In this document: one piece after another, positions 10,901 through 20,700 of the stretch | Numbering within the stretch: the first letter of the stretch is position 1 | Layout of the letters: the number at the start of each line of letters is the position of its first letter | Assembly (NCBI RefSeq): GCF_902635505.1 | Contig: NC_045428.1 | Span: 300,939,107-301,003,106 of the forward strand | Direction: 5' to 3' | Source: Sarcophilus harrisii | Taxonomy: Eukaryota; Chordata; Mammalia; Dasyuromorphia; Dasyuridae | Length of the DNA: 64,000 bases | The notes under the pieces: generated by a model | Databases searched by the model: none | The model's input: the letters and a program-made list of their open reading frames with translations, nothing else | What the model was told of the DNA's origin: nothing | Made by a program: the position numbers and the translations under genes

Positions 10901-12689
10901 AAGAGAAGGTTAAAAAAGAAAAAAAATGCCAACTAACACCACTTATCCTGCTCCATCCCCATTTCTTCATACTATTACTAGCTGGCCCAAAAATGTAACA
11001 TTCCTATTTCCCCTTTTCTCTTTCCTTTGTTATGCACTCACGAAAGCTCATTTGGATACTGTTCCAAGGGTAAAAACTTGCTTGCACCATGATAGACAAT
11101 ACTAGAGCCAACTTGCCATATTGACTGCCAGCACAAACTTTCAGTGGTTTGTGCTGCAAAATAGGACGCAACAACATACCTCTTCAAAGAGCTTTAGAAA
11201 CCCAGACTACAGAAACCAAGAGCACCCGTTTAGCAATGTTCTGGCCTACTGGTACTGAGCCAGAGAGCTGAGGAACAGAGTAACATAGGACACCTGGATT
11301 GAACAGTATGAGTTGGAGTGGGGGTGGAAGTGGAGGGGTGGGGAAAAGGAGAAGTGGCTATTCAGCATTCTATTACCCCTCGGGAAATAGCCCACCATCC
11401 AGTGGAGGCCAATTCTGTCCACCCAAAGTAAGTGGAGGGAGACCAAACCTGGTGAAGTATGAATTGCCCAACATAAGAGGAGGCTGAAACTAGGAGCTAA
11501 CCCCCAAGGAAACAACTATAGGAGGGGAGGAAGTCAAAAAGTAAGCAACAGGAAAATTGAGGGTGGGAGTAGGGGAGAAACAAATTACCAAAGACCTCTG
11601 GAAGAAGAAAACTCAAAAAAGACTTGAATTTAAGCAGATAAGTCAACAGGGAAAACATTAAGAACAAAAGGAAATTGTAGCCTCCAATTCTAATAAGTTC
11701 AAGAATCTATGAATAAACAATATAAAACAATGGAAAATGATCCAGCACTGTGGAATGTGAAGAGAACGTTAAATCACAACATGCAGTTCCTGAGTGGTTT
11801 AAAGTAGAAATGAGAATTATGAGAGCAAAAATTAAGGTCTGTAATGCAAAAATAATGGGCAAAATAGAAAAACTGAAATCTGAAATGATGTGTCATCAAA
11901 GAAACAAAAATAACATAGATTGGGAATGTAAGCAACACAGAAGGGATAAACAATCTAGAAGAAAAGCAAAAAACAAACAAAAAATATGGTCAATATCCAA
12001 GAAAAATACAGTGATCTAGATGCAGAGAGATAGCCTAAGGACCCATGGGTGTTGCAGAAGTATATAATAAAATGAAAAATCTGAACATAAAAATGGAATA
12101 AATAATAGAAAAAAAAAACTGTCCAGAACATCTGGACAAAAAATTAAGTACTAATTAAAAGAAATCACATATCATCTCCAGAAAAAAAATCCCGCCAAAC
12201 CAAGTCTGAAAATTCCAAGACACTATTAAATTTAACAGTTCAATTTAGAAACAAGTTCTGTATGCCATCAGGAGAAAAACCTTCAAATATGAAAGAAAAT
12301 AAATTCAAATAATACAAGATTATTCTGCAACAACCATAAAATATTGTATTCTAAAGAGTAATGGAACACAAAATAACACAAATATTGCAAAAAATATTAA
12401 AAAGCAAAAATAGTAAATATATCCTGTATAAATAAATGATAATGCAATAAAAATAGTAATTAGTTCAAGGACCACAAACAAAAGATACAGACCAAAATGG
12501 AAAAAATAATAAAACAGTAATAGATGCTTCAAAGAACAAATGATAGAAACAAAAATTATGTAAAAGAAAATGATAATGATGAAAAAAATGCAACACATTT
12601 TCTGAGATACAGCTAAATCAGTCCTCTGTGGGGAAAACATTCTTACAAACATATGTTAATAAAATAGAAAAAAAAAAGAGTTAATAAAA

Positions 12690-12830
12690 GCATGTGCATT
12701 TATTTATTTTTCAAGTCTTTTATTTTCCAAATACAAGTAAAGATAGTTTTCAACATTCATTTTTGTAAGACTTTGTGTTTCAAATTTTATATAACAGTTA
12801 ATATATACACTTCACTAATCTCAAAAATTG
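12690..12830 (-). mobile_element. Short antisense L1 3' tail inserted in another L1
   Basis: TTTATTTTCCAAATACAAGT and AGTTTTCAACATTCATTTTT are the reverse complement of an L1 3' end also seen near 52700. Plus-strand L1 ORF2 text lies on both sides. Confidence 0.6.
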
Positions 12831-14375
12831 AGAAAGAAAGCACTCTAAAAAAAACATTTTATGGGACAGATATAGTCCTACTACCTAAACCAAGGAAAGA
12901 CAAAACACAGAAGGAATATTGTAGACCAATATAATAAATGAAAATGGATTCAAAATTCTAAATAAAATCCTGTAAGTCTGCAATTATTTATCCAAGAAAT
13001 AATTCATTATGACCAAATGAGATTTATATCGAGCAAACAAGGTTTCAGCATTACGAAAATTATCAACATATTTATATTAAAAATCTAAATATTAAAAACC
13101 ACATGATCATCTCAGTTACAGGAAAAAGTTTTTAATAAAGGATAGCATATTTTTTTTTAAAGTCTACAAAATAGGCATCATATACAATGTATACACTAGA
13201 ACTTTTTCCCAGTAAATACAGAAGTGATGCCCATTCTCCCCACCACTATTTTATATAATTTTGGAAATGCTAGCAATCATGATAAGAAAAGAGAACAAAA
13301 CTAAAGGCATAGAAATAGGTTTTTTAAAAGTATAAAATAATCCTTATTTATAGATGATATGATATATTTGGAAAATTCTAGGGAATAAACAAAGATACAA
13401 ATTGGATTGCAATTAATAATTTCAGCAAAGTTGCAAGCTACAAAATAAGTCCTCAAAAATCAAAAGCATTCCTATATAACAATAAAACACAAAAAGGAAA
13501 AGGGAAATACCATATAACTACAAAGTAAATAAAATATCTGGAGATCAATGTTCTGAACAGAAGATTCAGTTACAAAATATTTCTTAAAAGAAATAAAAAT
13601 AACTTAAATAACTAGAGGAATATTTAGTATTCATGACTAGCAATATAATATAAATGACAATGCTACCAAAAATAATCTTAATGCTATGTCAAATTACTAA
13701 AAGGATACTTCACAGAACTTTATAATATAATAATATTCATTTGGAAAAACAAAAGATCTAGAATATTAAGGAAAAGGATGAAAAGAAGTCAGAATGAAAT
13801 GAAGATAGTACTTCCAGACCACATTACAAATTATAAATATAAATATGATACTTCTATATTTTAATATTCAAACCACATTGGAAAGCAGTAGTCATCAAAA
13901 TCATCTGGTGTTTTAAAAAGAGATCAATGGAACAGACAAGGCAAGAGAGAATTAGAAACTATGGAAATCAATAACCTAGTGTTTGATGACATAGAAAAGA
14001 CATTTCCTTGTTTATAAAAAACTGCTGGGAAAACTGGAAAATAGTCTATCAGAAATTGAGCTTGGACCAACACCTCATACCATATTCTACAATATAATCA
14101 ATATAAACTAACTTTAATATTAAGAATTATATTATAAAAAATTAGAAGAGAAGTAGATTATGTATCTCTTACAGTTATGGATAGGAAATATATATTTAAG
14201 CCAAACAAGTGACAGAGGCAATTACGTAAGATAAAATAGGTAACTTTGATTATATGAAAATGAAAAGCTTTTGCAAAGATAAAATTAATGTACTTAGGAT
14301 AAGAAGGGAAGTAGTCAAATGGGAAAAAAAAGAAATTTATCAAATTTCTCTAAGAGTTTGATACCTAAATATAAA

Positions 14376-14460
14376 TCATATATATATATATGTATACTCT
14401 GATATATCTTCTCTCTATATATATATATCTGATGTATACACACACACACACACATATATT
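14376..14460. repeat. AT and CA microsatellites
   Basis: ATATATATAT runs, a second TATATATATA run and CACACACACACACA stand close together inside the L1 copy. Confidence 0.85.
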
Positions 14461-14939
14461 ATTGGTCATATAAATACAGTATGGTTTTCCCCAATTGGTA
14501 AATGTTCAAAGGATAGGAACAAATTTTTCAAAATAAGAATTGTAAAGTATTCAAAACTATATGAAAGAATGATCTAAATCATTAATAAATGAAAGAATGC
14601 AATCAACACAATCCTGAGATTTTACCTTATGCCTTGAAAACTAGCTAAAATGGCCAAAATGGCAAAATTCAATTCTGGGGAACATGTAGAATGATAGGCA
14701 CACCAGAGCATTATTGGAGTTGTGAAATGGTAAAAACATTTGGGAAAGCAATATAAAATTATGTAAATCAAGTGATTAAGATGTCCATACCCTTTGGACC
14801 AGAGAATCCATTATTGAGTTTATACCTTAAGGAAGCTATTAAAAAAAAAAGTCCCCATATACACATCAAAATATTTATAGCAGCACATTTTTGCAATAAC
14901 AAAGTATTGGATACATAAATAGGTGTGCATACCATACCA

Positions 14940-15540
14940 TTTTATATGAACAAATATTTTATGAGAACTTTTTGTTGGGTTAAAGGGGACAGTGGTTTTT
15001 TTTTTTGTTGTTGTTGTTGTTTTTTAAACAGATGAGGAAACAGAGAGTGGTTCCCTAGGCACACAGTTGAAGATCTGAGATTAGAAAGAAACCCGGCCTG
15101 TCTGTTTTAGCATTCATCCCTCTCTTCCTTAGAGCATAGACAGAATTATCTCTTTCTTGCTTCTTTTCTCTGCCAGGTAATGGCTTGGTTCATTGGGGAA
15201 GAGAAGATGGCATGAAGTCCCAAAGATGTTTATAGGAATGGCTAACAATTACAAAAAGTTGAGATACGGAACTGATGGATAAGTAAAGATGTGAAGATGA
15301 CAAATTTAATTTCAGATACTAACTTGGTTCCCTCCCCCACTTCATCATATATTTTTGTATTGTACATGTACAATCATCTTAACATATTTCCACATTAATC
15401 ATGTGAAAAAACAATCCGTACAAAAGGAAAAACCATGAAAAAGAAAAAACTTTTTTTAAAAAGTGAAAATAGTATGTTTCATCTGCATTCAGTACTTTCC
15501 CCAGTACTTTCTCTGATGTGGATACAAAATATGAACAATT
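14940..15540. other. Intergenic stretch, GTT microsatellite and MIR scrap only
   Basis: A poly(T) run and a short GTT microsatellite at about 15000-15026 are followed by ACAGATGAGGAAACAGAGAG, a MIR-type box. Nothing else was recognised. Confidence 0.5.
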
Positions 15541-15544
15541 TTGA

Positions 15545-16072
15545 AAGGGGCAGCAGGCACAGTGCTGGTCTCTGGTACTGTGTGACCTTAGGCAAGTCAC
15601 TTAAACCTTTAGTTCATTACATTGAATTCCCAATCCCTATATTTATGCACACATGCATTTTTTATTTCCTTCACAAGCTAATTGTACAATATTTCAGAGT
15701 CTGATTCCTTTTGTACAGCAAAATAACGGTTTGGTCATGTATACTTATTGTGTATCTAATTTATATTTAAATATATTTAACATCTACTGTCATCCTGCCA
15801 TCTGGGGGAGGGGGTGGGGGGGTAAGAGGTGAAAAATTGGAACAAGAGGTTTGGCAATTGTTAATGCTGTAAAGTTACCCATGCATATAACCTGTAAATA
15901 AAAATTAACTATTAAATAAAAACATTTTTTAAAATTAAAAAAAAAAACCTTTGGTTCAGTTTTACCAGTAAAAATGAAAATAATGGCATCTGCCTCCTTG
16001 AGTTGTGTGAAGATCAAAGTACAATTGTAAAGTGCTCAGCACAGTGTGGGGCACATATAAATGTCAACTATT
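15545..16072 (+). repeat. MIR SINE split by an L1
   Basis: GTGTGACCTTAGGCAAGTCA (15580s) and, after the L1, ATGAAAATAATGGCATCTGC plus TGCTCAGCACAGTGTGGGGC follow one MIR in order. The L1 target repeat is MIR sequence, so the L1 entered this copy. Confidence 0.8.
15603..15958 (+). mobile_element. L1 LINE 3' end with target duplication
   Basis: AAACCTTTAGTTCA (15603-15616) and AAACCTTTGGTTCA (15945-15958) flank the insert. The body runs from TTACATTGAATTCCC through CTGTCATCCTGCCATCTGGG and CATGCATATAACCTGTAAAT to a poly(A). It is the sense counterpart of the antisense copies at 17.9 and 37.9 kb. Confidence 0.9.
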
Positions 16073-16279
16073 TAACCATCTCCTGACAAAATTTATGATA
16101 TATATAATGTCGAATTTCAGAACATGGCCAATGTGGGAATTGTACTTGCGCTTCACTAAGGGTATTTGTAAGAAGGCTTTTATTCTTCTTCCCCCATCCC
16201 ATCCCTTCCTTTGGACATGGGTGAGAAAAAAACTTATTCAATAAAACAAATGAGAATATTCTAGAAAGAGACAGCGTTC

Positions 16280-16567
16280 ATTTGCACCCTTATCTCTCTC
16301 TTTTTTTAAAAAAAATTTTTTTTCTTTTCTTTTTCTTTCTTTCTTTTTTTTTTTTAATAACTTTTTATTGACAGAACCCATGCCAGGGTAATTTTTTTTT
16401 ACAACATTATCCCTTGCACTCACTTCTGTTCCGATTTTTCCCCTCCCCCCTCCACCCCCTCCCTCCCTCCACCTCCTCCCCTCCCCCAGATAGCAAGCAG
16501 TCCTATACATGTTGAATGTGTCGTAGTATATTCTAGATACAATGTATGTGATTTGCACCCTTATCTC
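16280..16567 (-). mobile_element. 5'-truncated L1 LINE upstream of the TIMMDC1 CpG island
   Basis: ATTTGCACCCTTATCTC is perfectly repeated at 16280-16296 and 16551-16567. The insert opens with a T-rich run and TTTTTATTGACAGAACCC. It is of the same subfamily as the copy at 5989-6572 and about 250 bp long. Confidence 0.92.
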
Positions 16568-16569
16568 AA

Positions 16570-17330
16570 CGGACGCACGATTACGAGAATGCCGGGCTGC
16601 TGTAGAGGAGGCTCTTCTGCGGGGTCATGGGGGTGCCCTCGTCCTTCTGGGCTTCCGTCCCTCCCTCTCTACGGGATGTAAGCACACGGGAGCCGCCTGA
16701 TAAATACTTTATTATTTATATGTTTATTTATTTATCCTCTCTAGGAAGAGCGTCAAATCCCCGTTTCTCTGTAATCTCAGATCTTCCGCAGTGTGCCTGA
16801 GTAATCACTTTCTCCGTTTCCTCATCGGTAAAAGAAGAGAGCGCCGGATGGATCTCACAAATTACGGAAGAAGAGCGGCGGCGGCGGCAGGGAAAGACGC
16901 CCACTCTCCTTCAATCACTAGGCAACGGCGTCCCGCGCAGCCGCGTCGCGGAGTGGAGGCCGCCCGCGTAGACGGGATCCGTCAGCACTTCCTGTCAGCT
17001 GCGGGGAAGAGTTTCCGGGTGACGCCCGAGAAACCGGTAGAGGACGGAATCCTAGAGCCGGAAGGAATCTTTAGAGGTCATGTTCGTCCAGCCCCCCATT
17101 TCCGGTTTTCTTTTTTGATTGGTGAGGAGGCTGAAAATTAAAAGAGCGCCTCAAGCGAGCAGATATATGAGGTGGATTTGGAACTTTGACGCTCCTTGCC
17201 CCTCGCTGCCCTTGAGGACTCGCCGACGCGTCTCGGGGCCCCGAACTGGGGAGGACACGAAGGTAAGAGCCCGCCCCTGGGCTCGCTCGCTCCGTCCGCT
17301 TGGTGTTGTAGGCTTGTGTATTGTGTACTC
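16570..17330. promoter_or_regulatory. CpG-rich promoter region of TIMMDC1
   Basis: CpG dinucleotides are dense here, unlike the rest of the window (for example GCGGCGGCGGCGG near 16876 and CGCGCAGCCGCGTCGCGG near 16934). ETS/GABP-type cores occur as CACTTCCTGTC (about 16986), TTTCCGGGTGACGC (about 17010), CCGGAAGG (about 17057) and ATTTCCGG (about 17099). Such sites are common in promoters of mitochondrial-protein genes. No TATA box is evident. The transcription start cannot be placed exactly. Confidence 0.75.
17220..17262 (+). other. TIMMDC1: Probable non-coding first exon of TIMMDC1 (3' edge)
   Basis: CACGAAG|GTAAGAG at 17262/17263 is a strong donor within the CpG island. CTGTTTTCACAG at 17514 is a matching acceptor 15 bases before the ATG. 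A short 5' UTR intron (17263-17514) is therefore likely. The left limit of the exon is unknown, and an unspliced start further down cannot be excluded. Confidence 0.5.
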
Positions 17331-17529
17331 GTGTATGTGGAGCGTACACCCTTAGAATGGACAGCACAAACCCATATAAATGTGGGAAGTATCAGCCTTT
17401 TCTCCTTTTTCTCCTCCTTTTCCCCCATCAGTCTCTTCCTACCTTTCTATTTCTCGTCCCTGCCTTTTTAACGTACGAAGACCTCCCTTAGTAGTCTGTT
17501 GACTGTTTTCACAGCGCCAGGACGCTGGG

Positions 17530-17723
17530 ATGGAGAGACCTACGAAGGCCCGTTGGAGAAGAGCGTGGGAGAGCCTAGTCCCTTTTCCAAAAGTCCTCGC
17601 TGAAGAAAGTGCCGCGGCAACTGACTCGAGCCCTTCCTATGAGAAGAGCCTACCCCCTCACATTAAAGGCCCACTTTACCCAGAGTCAGGATGGGACCGC
17701 CTGAAGGAGCTCTTTGTCAGAGA
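17530..17723 (+). CDS. TIMMDC1: TIMMDC1 coding exon 1
   Basis: It runs from ATG to the donor GTAAAT after two bases of a split aspartate codon. It encodes 64 residues ending [15 protein letters not shown], which aligns with the end of the human first coding exon. The N-terminal half is poorly conserved. Confidence 0.93.
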
Positions 17724-20700
17724 GTAAATATCATAATCAATGGTTACGTTAGTAATAATGCATGTTTATTGGGGAAGTTGAAGAATAGAGTTTAGCCCAA
17801 GTACAATCTATCTATCATAGGCCTGAAGTTGAACTTTGAGATTCTAGTCTTTTTCTTTTTTTTTTTTTTTTTTAAATTTAATAGCCTTTTATTTACAGGA
17901 TATATACATGGGTAACTTTACAGCATTAACAATTGCCAAACCTCTTGTTCCAATTTTTCACCTCTTACCCCCCCCCACCCCCTCCCCTAGATGGCAGGAT
18001 GACCATTAGATGTTAAATATGTTAAAATATAACTTAGATACATAATAAGTATACATGTCTAGTCTTTTTCTTACTCCCACTTATCCCTTATTAAACTTTA
18101 TCCTTAATGCTTAAAATTTATCCTTAATGATTTAAGGATAAATTTATCCTTAATGATTTCATTTTGAAATATATAAATGAATATAAAATACATATTCATT
18201 TTAAAATATTTAAAATAGCTTGTAAGTCTGTAATTATCTGAAAAGCCTATCACATTTTCTAGTGGTAACATCCAGGTATGGTTAATAGCTTTGTTAAGAA
18301 TAAAAGACTTCACAGCCCTGAAGTCAGGAGAGTTCAAATATGGCCTCAGGCACTTAACACTTCCTGGCTGTGTGACCCTGGGCAAGTCACTTAACCCCAA
18401 TTGCCTCAGCAAAAAAAAAAAAAAAAAAAAAAAAAGACTTCAGTTCACAATTCCTTTAATTGATTTACCTGAAGTTGTCTGACCCAGGAAACTAAAATAG
18501 TTTCAGAGGAAGAGATCCTAGAGATAATCTAGTTCAACCCCTTCATTATCAGATGATAAGAAAGAAACCCAAAATTGTCATTTCCTCAGGTTTTATTATT
18601 CCGGCCTCCTCTTGTCAGAATTATGGTTGCTCGTCTGTGATTTAGCCCAGTTGAACTTTAAAGTGCCTTAATTCTTAATAGTAGTAGTAGTTAACATAAT
18701 GGCCAGAATGCTGAATTTGGAATCAAAAAGTCCTAAATTAATATTTTAACTCTGCTTTATGGAGACTTTGACTCTTGAGATGAAGATGGAGAGTTCCATT
18801 TTGTGAATAAGGAGCCCCAAAGGATGGAGGAGTGTGAGGAGATTAAGGGATAGTAGAGGAGACCTTCCAGCATAGATTGGATGGCCATTTAGGGATGTTG
18901 TAGAGCAGTTGAGCACAAAGGGATAATAGACCTGTTGGTATCTGAAATATTTTCCAGCTCAGATTCTACGAGTCTTTGGCCACATGAATTTGGGCATATT
19001 CTTGTTTGTTTCTTAAATTTGTCTTTTTAAAATTAAAATTGGATTATATAGTATTAACAATCTTTTCTACTTCTAGATCCTAAGATTCTTCTTGTCTTTA
19101 ATTGGAAGATATTCTTGATTTTTAAAATGAGAATTCCTTAGTATTAGTGTCTATAGAATATATATTCTGAGGTGGAGTTAAAGTAGAAATTTTCATTAAT
19201 ATTGATAACTCTTAAGTGAGCTGGTGTAGTGAAGAATTGAAACTTCCTTTGTCTTTTTGTTGATGTTTCAGTGAACATTTTTGATTTTTAAAATGAGAAT
19301 TCCTTAGTATTAGTGTCTATAGAATATATATTCTGAGGTGGAGTTAAAGTAGAAATTTTCATTAATATTGATAACTCTTAAGTGAGCTGGTGTGAAGAAT
19401 TGAAACTTACTTTGTCTTTTTGTTGATGTTTCAGTGAACATTTTTGATTTTTAAAATGAGAATTCCTTAGTATTAGTGTCTATAGAATATATATTCTGAG
19501 GTGGAGTTAAAGTAGAAATTTTCATTAATATTGATAACTCTTAAGTGAGCTGGTGTAGTGAAGAATTGAAACTTCCTTTGTCTTTTTGTTGATGTTTCAG
19601 TGAACATTTTTGATTTTTAAAATGAGAATTCCTTAGTATTAGTGTCTATAGAATATATATTCTGAGGTGGAGTTAAAGTAGAAATTTTCATTAATATTGA
19701 TAACTCTTAAGTGAGCTGGTGTGAAGAATTGAAACTTACTTTGGTTTTTTGTTGATGTTTCAGTGAACACCTGCCAGTTCCACAGGAAATTGAATATATT
19801 TACAAAGCAGCAGCTTCAGGAGCAGTTGTTGGCTGGATATATGGTGGCATACCTGCTTTTCGTCATGCCAAACAACGTTATATTTCTCAGAGCCATGCAG
19901 AGATTTATTCTAGCCAGTTTGATGCTATGGTATGTATATATTTTTAAAAGAAGCATGATAAGATTTGGTTGCTAACCAGTTTTGAAAATTATATTACTAA
20001 ATGATGTTCTGTCAGGATGTTATGACTAGAAATATTTAGTCCAACTAAATATTGTACTGATGTGTGGGAGGAAAGTTGAATTGACGAGGTTAGGAAAAGG
20101 AAAAATCCATATTTACCTGTTAAATTAACACCAAAAAGTACAGATGTACATAAGTGTAAACATTTGAACAGAGTTGATTAGTCTTTTTTCTTTCTCTCTA
20201 GACGCCTCATTCATTCTTAGTTTCTCTTTTTGCTTATATTATATTCTCTGCCTGTAATTTCTTTATGATTCTCCTCCATTTATCTAAATTCTGCCTTTCT
20301 TTCAATCCCCAGGAGTTTTATTCTTTCATGAAACCTTCCCTGAATATTCCAGACCATATTAATCTCTTTTTCTGATTTCTCATAATATTTTAGGTTCTAC
20401 CATGTAAAACAGTACTTAATATCTTCCTGTTTTCTTATATATATGTCATTTCCCCAACAAGAATTCCTTGAAGGCAGAAACCATATCTTATGCTTTTGTA
20501 TTTCACATATAGGTACTCACTAAATAGTTATGATTAATGTCAACATTTCCCAATTTTCCTTCTACTGTTTGATAGAATGTCAGTTTCATAATTAGTCCAT
20601 AAATAATAGGTCCATAATCAGTTTATCTCTTGTGTTTAGATGTCGAGTGTATTTAACAATATATTATAACAAAATATGAGACTTTATTAAAATATGTACT

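Larger units (their letters stand above)
10901..14935 (+). mobile_element. Long decayed L1 LINE copy (possible 5' UTR, ORF1 and ORF2 parts)
   Basis: About 11750-12020 gives a lysine-rich, coiled-coil-like peptide of ORF1 type. About 12870-13460 is ORF2 reverse transcriptase: LLPKPRKDKTQKEYCRPI parallels the L1 'LIPKPGKD...NFRPI' block, and FIDDMIYLENSRE stands at the catalytic 'FADD' block with isoleucine for alanine. About 14240-14930 covers the KSFCKDKIN region and the C-terminal end. A minus-strand L1 3' tail at about 12690-12830 and AT/CA microsatellites at 14376-14460 interrupt it. Many stops and indels make it inert. The 5' limit is uncertain. Confidence 0.75.

Noticed and set aside
11750-12019. 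Lysine-rich 89-codon frame as a host gene
   Set aside because: It sits in L1 context and looks like an ORF1 remnant.
16791-17471. Several overlapping open frames in the CpG island
   Set aside because: GC-rich DNA has few stops. The frames overlap on both strands, show no family similarity and lie in the promoter and 5' UTR.
19115-19770. CRISPR-like or satellite interpretation of the tandem units
   Set aside because: The units are directly adjacent with no spacers, and the array ends at an exon border in a vertebrate gene.
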